Notes: generated by a model from the letters alone, not told the origin. A stretch of 64,000 bases of DNA from Marinobacterium sediminicola (GCF_022343685.1 NZ_CP092123.1:1488001-1552000), one strand, 5' to 3'. Numbered from the stretch's first letter, positions 37,625-48,912 are shown. Program-made: numbers and translations.

Positions 37625-39541
37625 ATGACTACAGAAACACAGAAAGAGACTCTTGGTTTCCAGACAGAAGTAAAACAGCTTCTGCACCTGATGATCCACT
37701 CGCTGTACTCCAACAAGGAGATCTTCCTGCGAGAGCTGATTTCAAACGCATCCGATGCCTCTGAGAAGTTGCGTTTCGAAGCCCTGCACAACGATGCTCT
37801 CTATGAAGGTGATTCTGACCTCGATATCCGTATCGAATTTGATAAGGAAGCCGGTACCGTGACCATCGAGGACCGTGGTATCGGTATGAACCGTCAGGAC
37901 GTGATCGAGCATCTCGGTACCATCGCCAAGTCCGGTACGGCAGGTTTCCTGTCAAGCCTGACCGGTGATCAGGCCAGGGACAGTCAGTTGATCGGCCAAT
38001 TTGGTGTTGGCTTCTACTCAGCGTTTATCGTTGCACAGCGTGTCGATGTGTACACTCGTCGCGCCGGTGAGCCGGCCGAGAATGGTGTGCACTGGTCATC
38101 GACCGGTGAGGGTGATTTCACGATTGCTGCGATCGCAAAGCCTCAGCGCGGCACCCGTATTGTGCTCAAGCTGAAAGAGGGTGAAGAAGAGTTCGCCGAT
38201 GGTTACCGCCTGCGAGCGCTGGTACGCAAGTACTCCGACCATATCTCCATTCCGGTCAAAATGCTCAAGGAAGCGCTGCCGAGCGATGAGGAAGAAGGCT
38301 CCGAAGAGTCGAGCGCTCCTGAGTTGGAAAGTGTCAATTCAGCAACTGCTCTCTGGATGCGCTCCAAGTCCGATCTCAACGACGATGAGTATCAGGAATT
38401 CTACAAGCACATTTCTCATGACTTTGCTGACGCGTTGACCTGGTCGCACAACAAGGTCGAGGGCAACCTGGAGTATACGAGCCTTCTGTATGTGCCCGAG
38501 AATGCACCTTACGACCTGTGGAACCGTGAAGCGCCCCGTGGTTTGAAGCTGTATGTGCAGCGTGTCTTCATCATGGATCAGGCTGACCAGTTCCTGCCGC
38601 TTTATCTTCGCTTTATTAAGGGAGTGGTCGACAGCAATAACCTGTCATTGAACGTCTCCCGTGAGATTTTGCAGAAAGATCCAAGTGTCGATAAGTTGCG
38701 CTCGGCTTTGACCAAGCGTGTTCTGGACATGCTGAGCAAGCTGGCCAAGAGTGATGCAGACAAGTATGCCAAATTCTGGTCTACCTTCGGTCAAGTGATC
38801 AAGGAAGGCCCGGCTGAGGACTATGCCAACCGAGACAAGATTCTCAAGCTGTTGCGGTTTGCGTCTACCCATACGGGTAATGCCGAACAAACGGTCTCTT
38901 TGGAAGACTATGTTGGTCGCATGAAGGAGGGGCAGAAGAAAATCTACTATGTGGTCGCAGACTCCTTCAATACTGCCAAAAACAGCCCACACCTCGAAGT
39001 GTTCCGTAAGAAGGGTATCGAGGTGCTGCTGCTTTCTGACCGGATCGACGAGTGGATGATGAGCCAATTGTTCGACTTTGACGGTCACAGCTTCCAGGAT
39101 GTTACCAAGGGCGAACTGGATCTGGGTGAAACCGAGTCCGAGGAAGAGAAGCAGAAGCTTGAGGCGGTTGCCAAGGAGCATGAAGGTCTTATCGAGCGCT
39201 TGACCAAGGTTCTGGAAGATAAGGTCGATTCGGTTCGCATCACTCACCGTTTGACTGACTCTCCGGCCTGTCTGGTCATTGGTGATTATGATATGGGTCT
39301 GCAAATGCGCCGTATCATGGAAGCGGCTGGCCAGAAGGTCCCGGATAGCAAACCGATATTTGAGCTGAATCCGGAGCATCCATTGATCGCGAAACTTGAT
39401 CAGGAACCTGATGAAGATCGTTTTGCGGAACTGGCGTTGGTGTTGTTTGATCAGGCGGGCCTGGCAGCAGGTGCAACGCTTGATGATCCTGCGAGCTATG
39501 TTCAGCGGTTGAACAAGTTGCTGCTGGAGCTCAGCAGCTAA
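37625..39541 (+). CDS. htpG: Chaperone HtpG (Hsp90)
   Basis: The 638-residue Hsp90 chaperone has the GHKL ATPase N-domain ([62 protein letters not shown]), a middle domain with the catalytic Arg region ([12 protein letters not shown]), and a C-terminal dimerisation domain. I chose the ATG at 37625 ([20 protein letters not shown]), which matches family N-termini. It is a single gene ended by a strong terminator. Confidence 0.97.
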   Translation: MTTETQKETLGFQTEVKQLLHLMIHSLYSNKEIFLRELISNASDASEKLRFEALHNDALYEGDSDLDIRIEFDKEAGTVTIEDRGIGMNRQDVIEHLGTIAKSGTAGFLSSLTGDQARDSQLIGQFGVGFYSAFIVAQRVDVYTRRAGEPAENGVHWSSTGEGDFTIAAIAKPQRGTRIVLKLKEGEEEFADGYRLRALVRKYSDHISIPVKMLKEALPSDEEEGSEESSAPELESVNSATALWMRSKSDLNDDEYQEFYKHISHDFADALTWSHNKVEGNLEYTSLLYVPENAPYDLWNREAPRGLKLYVQRVFIMDQADQFLPLYLRFIKGVVDSNNLSLNVSREILQKDPSVDKLRSALTKRVLDMLSKLAKSDADKYAKFWSTFGQVIKEGPAEDYANRDKILKLLRFASTHTGNAEQTVSLEDYVGRMKEGQKKIYYVVADSFNTAKNSPHLEVFRKKGIEVLLLSDRIDEWMMSQLFDFDGHSFQDVTKGELDLGETESEEEKQKLEAVAKEHEGLIERLTKVLEDKVDSVRITHRLTDSPACLVIGDYDMGLQMRRIMEAAGQKVPDSKPIFELNPEHPLIAKLDQEPDEDRFAELALVLFDQAGLAAGATLDDPASYVQRLNKLLLELSS

Positions 39542-39556
39542 TTAACCACTCAGGTC

Positions 39557-39585
39557 AAAAAGGACACCCGCGGGTGTCCTTTTTT
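39557..39585 (+). terminator. Rho-independent terminator after htpG
   Basis: AAAAGGACACCCG and CGGGTGTCCTTTT form a perfect palindrome followed by further T residues. It begins 16 bp past the htpG stop. Confidence 0.92.
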
Positions 39586-39661
39586 ATTGTTGGCTGTTGC
39601 AGGTCATATCTCTTTAGTGGAAGTGACGTTAAGCTGAGACAAAACGTATGGAGATGATGCT

Positions 39662-39964
39662 ATGAAACTGCGTAACTGTTTGGCTTTGGCTGGTCTGTTG
39701 GTTGCACCGCTGTCTCTGCAGGCGATGACGGCAGATGAGGTGGTTCAGAATCACTGTGTTGCCTGTCACCAGGCGGGTTTGGGTGGTGCTCCGAAACTCG
39801 ATGATAAGGCTGCGTGGTCTCCGCGGATTGCCAAGGGTGTGGATGCCATGACTCAGATTGTACTGACCGGCAAGGGCGCAATGCCGCCGAAAGGCACCTG
39901 CGGAAGCTGTGACGAGGCGCTGTTGAAATCGGCTGTTGAGGTCATGACGGCTCCAATGAAGTAA
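39662..39964 (+). CDS. Cytochrome c5
   Basis: The 100-residue protein has a signal peptide (MKLRNCLALAGLLVAPLSLQA), a heme c motif CVACH near residue 33, the Met ligand in AMPPKG and a second Cys pair CGSC, which in cytochrome c5 forms a disulfide. It is a periplasmic electron carrier that may feed cytochrome oxidases or other acceptors. It ends 3 bp before the convergent EAL-HDOD gene. Confidence 0.93.
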   Translation: MKLRNCLALAGLLVAPLSLQAMTADEVVQNHCVACHQAGLGGAPKLDDKAAWSPRIAKGVDAMTQIVLTGKGAMPPKGTCGSCDEALLKSAVEVMTAPMK

Positions 39965-39967
39965 TAG

Positions 39968-41176
39968 TCAGGTTTCGTCCATCAGGCGCATGGATTCTCG
40001 GCTCCACTCCAGGCTTTCAAGGTAACAGTGCTGAAGCTTGTCAGTCAGGTGCTGGTCTGTCGATTCCCAATTACCCTGGACGAACGCTTCGGCCTGCAGC
40101 AGTAGCAGGCCAAGATCGCCCTGGCGTTCTGTCAGGGCGTCAAAAATTTTCGATGTAACATCGATCTGCTGCAGCAGATCGCTTTGGGATTGATCCATCA
40201 GGGCATCCAGATGGAGTAGCAACCCAACCATGAACGCTTCGCCGCTGTCGACGGCTGGATAGGCTTCTGACAGGCGTTCACAGAACCGTGCCATCAGCAG
40301 GATCTGGCGCACGAGTTCGCTGGGTTTGTCATAGTCATCGGCCAGAATGATCAGTGAAGCCCATTTTTTCAATTGATCGATGCCAAGATAAACCAATGCC
40401 TCCTGGAGGCTGCTGACACTTCGTTGCAAGCCGAAAGCTGCTGAATTGGTTAATCTTAACAGTTTATAGCTGAGCGCCGGGTCCCGAGAAAGCACATCAT
40501 TAAGTTGCGCGAAGTCCGATTCTGGGCGGCTGAGGGCGCTGAGCAATTGAGTGATGATCAGTTTGCTGCCTGCAGCCTTACGTCCTTTCAGTAGTTCTGG
40601 CTTGCTGAAAAAATAGCCCTGAAACATCTCGCAGCCCAGCTCCAGGCATAATTGATACTCCTCCTGGGTCTCTACTTTCTCAGCAAGTAACTTGACCTTG
40701 AAACGTCTTAACAGCTCCACTTGCTGGCGTAGCTCGATAGCAGAAAGGCTGCGTATATCCAGCTTGACGATATGAACCATTTCCAGCAGGGGCTCGAATT
40801 CTGGCTGGTAAATAAAATCATCGAGTGCAAGTTTGAATCCAGCCTTGTGCAGTCGCTCGACTGCATTGATAAGTCTGGGCGTTACCTCGCAATCCTCAAG
40901 AATTTCAATGACGATCTCTCGTGGCGAAAGCGACGGCAAGGATTCAGCTTCCAGCATCTGTTGGCTGAAATTAATAAAGGCAGGCAGGGTGCGAAGATTG
41001 CCGGCATCGGCAATACTGGTGTAAGAGCGCAGGATGACACGGCTGCTGGCGGTTTCACCGCTGATAAGTGGTAAAGGGTTAGTGCCCTCATTGCTGCGAT
41101 ACAATAACTCGTACGCAATAACTTTTTGCCGAGTGTCAAAGATTGGCTGCCGTGCCATCAATACTGAATGGGGCAT
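39968..41176 (-). CDS. EAL-HDOD signalling protein (YuxH/CdgJ type)
   Basis: The 402-residue protein has an N-terminal EAL-like domain (ARQPIFDTRQKVIAYELLYRS, ILEDCEVTP, LALDDFIYQP, VKLDI, AEKVET, QGYFFSKP) followed by an HDOD domain (LLSALSRPESDFAQLNDVLSRDPALSYKLLRLTNSAAFGL...). The EAL motif is ELLYR instead of EA(L/V)LR and the DDFGTG loop is DDFIYQ, which suggests loss of phosphodiesterase activity, as in other members of the family (Vibrio CdgJ influences motility). It would then act as a signalling partner rather than an enzyme. It is divergent from the PAS-GGDEF gene at 41327. Confidence 0.9.
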   Translation of the reverse strand: MPHSVLMARQPIFDTRQKVIAYELLYRSNEGTNPLPLISGETASSRVILRSYTSIADAGNLRTLPAFINFSQQMLEAESLPSLSPREIVIEILEDCEVTPRLINAVERLHKAGFKLALDDFIYQPEFEPLLEMVHIVKLDIRSLSAIELRQQVELLRRFKVKLLAEKVETQEEYQLCLELGCEMFQGYFFSKPELLKGRKAAGSKLIITQLLSALSRPESDFAQLNDVLSRDPALSYKLLRLTNSAAFGLQRSVSSLQEALVYLGIDQLKKWASLIILADDYDKPSELVRQILLMARFCERLSEAYPAVDSGEAFMVGLLLHLDALMDQSQSDLLQQIDVTSKIFDALTERQGDLGLLLLQAEAFVQGNWESTDQHLTDKLQHCYLESLEWSRESMRLMDET

Positions 41177-41326
41177 CTACGGATTCCTGCCGAAATGCAA
41201 TTGAAAGACTACTTATAGTCCCTGAATAGGAACATAGTATAGTCTTAGGATGATCATGAATAGATTGCTTGATATGGGTCTCATAATCAGGCGACATTGC
41301 TCAGGTACGGAGTGAAGGGGGTAGTA

Positions 41327-42220
41327 ATGAGTACAGATGCATATGAGGCGCGTTGTCAGGCACTGCTGAATGCCTGTCAGGACCCGGTGTTTATTCTGGA
41401 TAATGAGACGATCGTGGCTGTCAGTGCTGCAGAGCAGAGTTGGTGCCAATCTGAGGCGCTGGTCGGGCGCTCGTTGGAAGAGTTGTTTGCCAAGGACTTG
41501 CTGGCGCATTTTCGTCAAGTGCTCAAGCAGCTGGCAGAAGGGGAGGATGTCATGGAGCTGGAATACCAGTTACGGCCTGAACATCTACCTGTGCTGCGCG
41601 AGCTGGGTTTGAGTGAGCCCTGCTGGTATCAGAGCCGTTGGGTGATGTCCGAACAGGGAGAGGTGATCTGGACTGCAAGAGATATGACGGCCCAGAAACA
41701 CCTTGAGCGTAAATTGTCGCACCAGGCCCAGCGTGATCCTCTTACCGGGGCATATAATCGCCGTACCCTGATACCGGTGTTGGAAATGGCAACCGCTCAG
41801 GCATTACGCTATGACGGGGCCACCAGCATTCTTCTGATCGATGTGGATGATCTAAGCGGCATTAATGACCGGTACGGCTGGGATGCGGGTGATCAGGTAC
41901 TGCAGCAAACGGTGATGGTGTTGCATGCCCTCAAGCGAACCTCGGACTTCCTGGCGCGTTATGCGGATGATCAACTGGTTTTCGTTTTGCCTGAAACCAA
42001 TCATGAGCAGGGCTTGTTGGCAGCAGAAAGGATGCGTGCAGCGGTAGAGAATCTCGAGTTGCCTTACAGTACAGGTAATTTGCGTTGGACGGTCAGTATC
42101 GGGCTGGCGTCAGCGATCAATCTTGAAGATGATGCGGCTGCTCTCATGCGCAGAGCACGTGAGAATTTGCTGGTTGCCCAGCAAAGTGGTCGAAACCGTG
42201 TGGAAGGTGAGGCGCTTTAA
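41327..42220 (+). CDS. PAS domain protein with degenerate GGDEF domain
   Basis: The 297-residue protein has an N-terminal PAS domain (LLNACQDPVFILDNETIVAVS) and a GGDEF-like domain (DPLTGAYNRRTLI, LLIDVDDLSGINDRYGWDAGDQVLQQ). In place of the catalytic GGDEF it has ADDQL (ARYADDQLVF), so it should not make c-di-GMP, but RTSD is exactly five residues upstream, matching the RxxD I-site that binds c-di-GMP. It may be a c-di-GMP effector. Start at 41327 after GGGGG; the ATG at 41297 is also in frame. Its stop codon lies in the loop of the following terminator. Confidence 0.88.
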   Translation: MSTDAYEARCQALLNACQDPVFILDNETIVAVSAAEQSWCQSEALVGRSLEELFAKDLLAHFRQVLKQLAEGEDVMELEYQLRPEHLPVLRELGLSEPCWYQSRWVMSEQGEVIWTARDMTAQKHLERKLSHQAQRDPLTGAYNRRTLIPVLEMATAQALRYDGATSILLIDVDDLSGINDRYGWDAGDQVLQQTVMVLHALKRTSDFLARYADDQLVFVLPETNHEQGLLAAERMRAAVENLELPYSTGNLRWTVSIGLASAINLEDDAAALMRRARENLLVAQQSGRNRVEGEAL

Positions 42221-42238
42221 GCGCCTCAGTCTTTTTTT
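42208..42238 (+). terminator. Rho-independent terminator overlapping the end of the PAS-GGDEF gene
   Basis: TGAGGCGC / GCGCCTCA (42208-42228) with loop TTTAA, which contains the stop codon, is followed by seven T residues. The run reaches the hisC stop codon on the opposite strand. Confidence 0.9.
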
Positions 42239-43298
42239 ACAGTTCAGGATGTAACTGTAGACAGTCAATCAGCGCCTTCATCTCTTCCGGGGTGCCGATG
42301 GTGATGCGCAAGTGGTTGTCGATTCCGGGCTTGGTAAAGTGACGAACCAGTATCTTGTTATCGCGCAGGTACTGCATGAGGTCAGCGGCGGCTACTTCAG
42401 CATGGCTGGCAAACACGAAGTTCGTGTGAGATGGCAGCACATCAAATCCAAGTCGTTGCAGCTGCTCTGTGGTCCAGTTGCGTGTCTCAATTACTCGACT
42501 GACGCACGCCTTGAAATACTCCTTGTCTTCAACCGCCGCAATGGCTGTCAGTTGCGCGAGCATGTCGAGGGGGTAGGAGTTGAAGCTATTCTTAACCCTC
42601 TCAAGAGCCTCAATCAAATCGGGGTGGCCAAAGGCGAATCCGACCCGCATTCCCGCCAGTGAGCGTGACTTGGAGAATGTTTGAATAACCAGCAGGTTGG
42701 GGAACTGGTTGATTAGCTGAGTTGCACTCTCGGCTCCAAAATCAACATAGGCTTCATCGACTACCACTACGGAGTCGGTGTTGCGTTCAAGCAGAGCTCG
42801 GATGCTGTCCAGATCTACACTGACACTGGTTGGGGCATTGGGGTTGGCAAAGATGATGCCGCCATTTTCACCACAGTAATCGCAAAGCTCGATGCGAAAA
42901 TCTGCTGTCAGTGGGATGTGTTGTGCATTGATGCCGAACAGGTCGATATAAACGTTGTAAAAACTGTAGCTGGTTTCGGGCAGCAGCAAGGGTTTTGGCT
43001 GGCGCAGTAGCGCCATGAACGTGAGGGCCAATACTTCATCTGAGCCGTTGCCAACAAACACCTGATTGGTTGCAAGCCCGGCATCCTCTGCCAGTGCGTG
43101 CTTGAGTGCCTGGCAATCGGGGTCTGGATAAAGGCGCAAACGCTCACTGCTGAAGTTGCGCAGCACAGCCTCAACACCAGGAGCGGGCGGGTAAGGGTTT
43201 TCGTTGGTATTCAGCTTGATCAGCCCGTCCACCTTGGGTTGTTCGCCCGGGGTGTAGGGGACCAGAGACTGAATAGCCGGACTCCAGAATCGGCTCAT
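42237..43298 (-). CDS. hisC: Histidinol-phosphate aminotransferase
   Basis: The 353-residue PLP enzyme converts imidazole-acetol phosphate to histidinol phosphate. Markers are the N-terminal MSRFWSPAIQSLVPYTPGEQP, LNTNENPYPP, the ANPNAPT motif, VVVDEAYVDF, and the PLP Lys in TFSKSRSLAGMRVGFAFG. I use the ATG at 43298 (MSRFW), which matches homologous Pseudomonas HisC starts; an upstream in-frame ATG at 43316 would add 6 residues. It is downstream of ectR on the same strand, with a 73-bp gap. Confidence 0.93.
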   Translation of the reverse strand: MSRFWSPAIQSLVPYTPGEQPKVDGLIKLNTNENPYPPAPGVEAVLRNFSSERLRLYPDPDCQALKHALAEDAGLATNQVFVGNGSDEVLALTFMALLRQPKPLLLPETSYSFYNVYIDLFGINAQHIPLTADFRIELCDYCGENGGIIFANPNAPTSVSVDLDSIRALLERNTDSVVVVDEAYVDFGAESATQLINQFPNLLVIQTFSKSRSLAGMRVGFAFGHPDLIEALERVKNSFNSYPLDMLAQLTAIAAVEDKEYFKACVSRVIETRNWTTEQLQRLGFDVLPSHTNFVFASHAEVAAADLMQYLRDNKILVRHFTKPGIDNHLRITIGTPEEMKALIDCLQLHPEL

Positions 43299-43371
43299 TT
43301 CAAACAGTCCATCCAAAAAGACAAAACGCTGATGATAGCAGACCTGAATGGGACCGGCACTTGCCTGAGGC

Positions 43372-43971
43372 TCAGTTTTTCAGGCTGTTCTGCTCTGACT
43401 TGAGATAATCGGGAATGCCGCTCTCATTGGTGCGATCAAGTGCCCCAATGTCCAACATCGGTGCTGCATCCAGGTGGTGTGCACCCAGTATGTGTGATAC
43501 GTGCTCAAGTGCTGCCACGATCATTGACTGCTCCCAGTCATGCATGTCTTCGAACTGGCGGATGAACGTATCCTGCAAGGTCGCGGGTGCTGACTTGAGT
43601 AGCTCAAGACCTTCATCAGTCGGGCACGCAAGCACCTTGCGTTTGTCTGTGTGACTGCGTTCACGACGGACCAGATTCTTTCGTTCCAGACGATCCAGAA
43701 TACTGGTAACTGTGGCCTGAGCCAGATTCATTTCTTTTGCCAGCATGCCAATGGTAAGAGGTCCATTGATTCGCAACGTCTGCATGGTTAACAGCTGAGG
43801 CATGGTGAGGCCGGTCATGCGGCTCAGGTGCTTATCGTGCAGGTCCGTTGCACGAATGATTTGGCGCAGCAAAACGAGTGCGTCCTGGCTTTTGTCCATA
43901 GCGGTCAGAAGTTTCCCGGGTACTGAATTGGATTCAGCACGCTTTTTAGCCTGATTCGTAGAGTAATGCAA
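43372..43971 (-). CDS. ectR: MarR-family repressor of the ectoine operon
   Basis: The 199-residue protein has a winged helix-turn-helix (GPLTIGMLAKEMNLAQATVTSILDRLERKNLVRRERSHTDKRKVL) and the helical C-terminal extension known from EctR1 of methylotrophs and CosR-like regulators of Vibrio. Its position, divergent from ectA, is the classical one for EctR, which represses ectABC-ask at low osmolarity. The 208-bp region between them has AT-rich inverted repeats. The first 24 residues are basic and weakly conserved; an ATG at 43899 could be the real start. Confidence 0.87.
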   Translation of the reverse strand: MHYSTNQAKKRAESNSVPGKLLTAMDKSQDALVLLRQIIRATDLHDKHLSRMTGLTMPQLLTMQTLRINGPLTIGMLAKEMNLAQATVTSILDRLERKNLVRRERSHTDKRKVLACPTDEGLELLKSAPATLQDTFIRQFEDMHDWEQSMIVAALEHVSHILGAHHLDAAPMLDIGALDRTNESGIPDYLKSEQNSLKN

Positions 43972-44114
43972 AATATCTTCACTACCTTAGGTTCAGTATT
44001 TTGTAATGCAAAGCAATCTATCTTTGCCCTCTTTGTATGTGTTTTGGTGTCTTTTGCGCGTAATATGCTGTGTTTAAAGCATAGTGAGTCAATGTGTCAC
44101 GATTGCTTGTAAGC

Positions 44115-44179
44115 TTGAAATGTAATTTTAGATATGTTTTATACTAAAAACCATAGCATGGCTAAATAAATTAAATACT

Positions 44180-44183
<4 letters not shown>
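44115..44183 (+). promoter_or_regulatory. ectA promoter and inverted repeats
   Basis: TTGAAA (44115-44120) and TATACT (44140-44145) are spaced by 19 bp, a suboptimal distance common in osmotically induced promoters. TTTTAG / CTAAAA (44126-44149) is an inverted repeat overlapping the -10 box, and CCATAG / CTATGG (44151-44183) reaches into the first ectA codons. On the minus strand, TATTTAG followed by CTATGG resembles the EctR1 box of Methylomicrobium. EctR binding here is inferred. Confidence 0.5.
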
Positions 44184-45981
<1,798 letters not shown>

Positions 45982-46035
45982 TTGTTGTCGGGATCCTGGC
46001 GAGCAGAGCAAATTCACAGATCAAGAGTCGATGTA

Positions 46036-46434
46036 ATGATTGTTAGAACACTGGAAGAATGTGAAAAGTCAGAGCGCCGTGTAGTTTCCCAGAACTGGGA
46101 GAGCACGCGCATGCTGTTGAAAGATGACAAGATGGGATATTCCTTCCATATCACCACGATCTACGAAGGTACAGAAACCCATATCTGGTACCAGAATCAT
46201 CTGGAGTCGGTTTACTGCATCAGCGGTGAAGGCGAAGTTGAAACACTTGCAGACGGTAAAATCTATTCGATCAAGCCGGGTACGCTGTATAATCTGAACG
46301 AACATGATGAACATCTGCTGCGTGCTACCAAAGAGATGAAGCTGGCGTGTGTTTTCAACCCGCCGCTGAATGGCAAAGAGGTGCACGACGAGAATGGCGT
46401 CTACCCGCTGGAGGCGGAGACGGTCGAGGCTTGA
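46036..46434 (+). CDS. ectC: L-ectoine synthase
   Basis: The 132-residue cupin protein closes the ring of N-acetyl-diaminobutyrate to give ectoine. Motifs are [28 protein letters not shown] at the N-terminus and the cupin core [52 protein letters not shown] with metal-binding Glu and His. I use the ATG at 46036 (MIVRTLEEC), matching the family; an upstream frame to 45982 is not conserved. Confidence 0.97.
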   Translation: MIVRTLEECEKSERRVVSQNWESTRMLLKDDKMGYSFHITTIYEGTETHIWYQNHLESVYCISGEGEVETLADGKIYSIKPGTLYNLNEHDEHLLRATKEMKLACVFNPPLNGKEVHDENGVYPLEAETVEA

Positions 46435-46454
46435 TCTCGCCATCCCACGCGGAG

Positions 46455-46480
46455 CATGCCGGCTGAATGCCGGCATGTTT
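46455..46480 (+). other. Hairpin between ectC and ask
   Basis: CATGCCGGC / GCCGGCATG with a 5-nt loop (46455-46477) is followed by TTTGT. The T-run is too short for strong termination; it probably lowers transcription into ask relative to ectABC. Confidence 0.55.
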
Positions 46481-46543
46481 GTATATCGCTCAACCATTGC
46501 CATTCAGGGGCAGCAAAACACGAGAGAGCCAACAGGAAATAAC

Positions 46544-47974
46544 ATGCATACAGTAGAGAAGATCGGCGGTACCTCAATGAGTCGCTTTCGCGAGCTGATG
46601 GATACCATTCTGATTGGTGACCGTACGGGTGAACAGTTGTACAACCGTATCTTCGTCGTGTCCGCCTATGGCGGAATTACCAATCTGCTTCTTGAACACA
46701 AGAAAACCGGGGAGCCGGGTGTTTATGCGCGCTTTGCCAATGCCGAGAATGAAGGTGCATGGCGCGAAGCACTGGCCGATGTTCGTGCCCGCATGCTGGA
46801 TATCAACCAGGAGTTGTTTGGTGATTCTGTCGAGCGAGCAGAAGCTGATCGCTTCATTAGCAAGCGTATTGCTGATGTTGAATCAATAATGTTCAACCTT
46901 GAGCAGCTGTGCTCTAACGGTCACTTCCAGCTTGACGAACACCTGATGAAAGTTCGTGAAATGCTGGCAGCCATTGGTGAAGCACATAGTGCGCATAACA
47001 GTGTTCTGGCGTTGCGAAAGGAAGGCGTGAATGCACGTTTTGTTGACCTTTCCGGATGGGATCATCCGAAGCCGCTGCCGTTCGACGAGATGATCGAAGT
47101 CAGCTTCAAGGATATCGATGTCGCCAATGAGATGCCGATCGTAACCGGTTATACGCATTGTGCCGAAGGCTTGATGCGGACGTTTGACCGCGGCTACAGC
47201 GAAATGACCTTCAGCAAGATTGCCACCAAGACGGGGGCTCGTGAAGCCGTTATCCATAAGGAATTCCACCTGAGCACCGCGGATCCGGGGATTGTAGGTC
47301 TGGACAAGGTGGTGACCATCGGTCGAACCAATTACGACGTTGCAGATCAGCTGTCCAATCTGGGTATGGAGGCGATCCATCCCAAGGCGGCCAAAGGCCT
47401 GCGTCAGCAAGAGATTGAGTTGCGTATCAAGAACGCCTTTGAGCCTGATCATGCGGGTACGGTCATCAGTACCGATTACTGCAGCGAAGAGCCGCGCGTT
47501 GAGATCATTGCGGGACGTTCCAATGTATTCGCGATCGAGATATTCGACCAGGACATGCTGGGCGAAGCGATCTATGACATCGAGCTGCTTAAAATGCTGA
47601 GTGATCTGCGGCTTTATGTGGTCAACCGGGACTCTGATGCCAACAGCATCACCTATTTCGTGGCCGGATCTCGCAAAATGGTTAACCGTGCTCAGCGCCT
47701 GATTGGTGAAAAATTTGATGGTGCTGAAGTGGCGTTGCATAAGGTTGCAATCGTTTCCGCAATCGGTTCGAACCTGAAGGTGCCTGGCATCCTGGCCAAG
47801 ACCGCTACTGCACTGGCAGATGCAGGTATCAGTGTGCAGGCTTTGCATCAGTCCATGCGTCAGGTCGAAATGCAGTGCATCGTCAATCAGGATGATTATG
47901 AGCCTGCCATTCGTGCCATGCATTACGCGCTCATTGAGCAGGAAGGTCATGGGGATGTGATATGCGCTGCCTGA
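46544..47974 (+). CDS. ask: Ectoine-specific aspartokinase
   Basis: The 476-residue enzyme phosphorylates aspartate, supplying the pathway that leads to aspartate semialdehyde for ectoine. It has the kinase start KIGGTSMSRFRELMDTI, the aspartate-binding VITKTGAREAVIHKEFHLSTADPG region and two C-terminal ACT domains (VFAIEIFDQDMLGE and KVAIVSAIGSNLKVPGILAKTATALADAGISVQALHQSM). Ectoine-type aspartokinases like this one have altered feedback control so that lysine and threonine do not shut down the pathway. I use the ATG at 46544 with AGGA upstream; the open frame back to 46370 overlaps ectC and is not coding. Confidence 0.96.
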   Translation: MHTVEKIGGTSMSRFRELMDTILIGDRTGEQLYNRIFVVSAYGGITNLLLEHKKTGEPGVYARFANAENEGAWREALADVRARMLDINQELFGDSVERAEADRFISKRIADVESIMFNLEQLCSNGHFQLDEHLMKVREMLAAIGEAHSAHNSVLALRKEGVNARFVDLSGWDHPKPLPFDEMIEVSFKDIDVANEMPIVTGYTHCAEGLMRTFDRGYSEMTFSKIATKTGAREAVIHKEFHLSTADPGIVGLDKVVTIGRTNYDVADQLSNLGMEAIHPKAAKGLRQQEIELRIKNAFEPDHAGTVISTDYCSEEPRVEIIAGRSNVFAIEIFDQDMLGEAIYDIELLKMLSDLRLYVVNRDSDANSITYFVAGSRKMVNRAQRLIGEKFDGAEVALHKVAIVSAIGSNLKVPGILAKTATALADAGISVQALHQSMRQVEMQCIVNQDDYEPAIRAMHYALIEQEGHGDVICAA

Positions 47975-48900
47975 AGGTAGCTCTGTTACTGTTTGTTTCC
48001 AGTCTTGCTGTAGCGCAAACGGAGGCCCCCAATTCGGGGGCCGATTCCTTTATGGCAGATGGAGTTGCCAAGCAGTCTTCTCCGCCGACCTTGCAGGAGC
48101 AGGTTGAGCAGCTGGAGGAGCCGCTGTACAAGCCTTTTATCGAGCGTTACATCATCGATGAGATCAAGGTCCTGCGATCTGAGCTTGAGCAGCAGAAGGT
48201 TGAGATGATCCGCGAAATCACGGACCGCGAGCTTAAGGTTGCGAACAGCTCCATCTCTTATGCCACGGATACCGTGACTTACTTTTTCTACTTGATCGCG
48301 GCGGCGTCCTCCATTCTGCTGATCGTTGGCTGGAATTCAATCCGTGAAATTCGAGATCGTGTACAGTCAATTGCGGACGAGAAAGTCGGGCGCCTAGTTG
48401 AAGAGTATGAGGAGCGTCTTGAACGCGTAGAGAAAGAGTTGCTTCGCAAGTCACGCATTATCCAGGAAAACCAGCATGAACTGGAAGTGACCAACGAGGT
48501 GCAAACGCTGTGGGTCAAGGCTTCACAGGAGACTTCCTGGGAGCAGAAAATACGCCTATATGATCGCATCCTTGAATTGCGTCCCGACAATGCCGAGGCG
48601 CTTACGTACAAGGCAGATGCGGCGCTTGAACTTAATCAGCACCAGTGGGCAATCTCGTTGTGTAATCAGGCGCTGACAGTAGAGCCGGACAGTGGTCATG
48701 CTTATTTTCAATTGGCATGTGCCTACGCCGACCTTGGTGCCAGCAGGATTGCGCTGGATTACCTGAAGCAGGCTGTGAGTATTTCTGATGAATATCGCGA
48801 GCAGGGGCGTCAGGAACAGCGACTTCTGTCCTTATCGCAGGAGCCGGACTTCATGTCAGTTCTGACCAGAAGAGAAGAGTTGGCCGGCAGTGAGGCATGA
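47962..48900 (+). CDS. TPR-repeat membrane protein downstream of ask
   Basis: The 312-residue protein has a signal-like N-terminus (LKVALLLFVSSLAVA), a short Pro-rich spacer, a coiled coil, one transmembrane helix (TYFFYLIAAASSILLIVG at about 106-123), a second coiled coil (ERLERVEKELLRKSRIIQENQHELE) and C-terminal TPR repeats (LELRPDNAEALTYKADAALELNQHQWAISLCNQAL...). Its ATG overlaps ask by 13 bp, with GGGG upstream, so it is translated from the ectoine operon transcript. I know of no ectoine-operon member with this architecture; a scaffolding or envelope role is possible. Confidence 0.85.
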   Translation: MRCLKVALLLFVSSLAVAQTEAPNSGADSFMADGVAKQSSPPTLQEQVEQLEEPLYKPFIERYIIDEIKVLRSELEQQKVEMIREITDRELKVANSSISYATDTVTYFFYLIAAASSILLIVGWNSIREIRDRVQSIADEKVGRLVEEYEERLERVEKELLRKSRIIQENQHELEVTNEVQTLWVKASQETSWEQKIRLYDRILELRPDNAEALTYKADAALELNQHQWAISLCNQALTVEPDSGHAYFQLACAYADLGASRIALDYLKQAVSISDEYREQGRQEQRLLSLSQEPDFMSVLTRREELAGSEA

Positions 48901-48912
48901 ATCGCTGCCGGC
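48883..48912 (+). other. Hairpin at the end of the ectoine operon
   Basis: GCCGGCAG (48883-48890) pairs with CTGCCGGC (48905-48912), flanking the stop codon of the TPR gene. No T-run follows, so it may be an mRNA 3' stabilising stem rather than a classical terminator. Confidence 0.4.

Noticed and set aside
46370-46543. Upstream extension of ask overlapping ectC
   Set aside because: Arg-rich sequence with no similarity to aspartokinases; the ATG at 46544 has a good ribosome site and family-like start.
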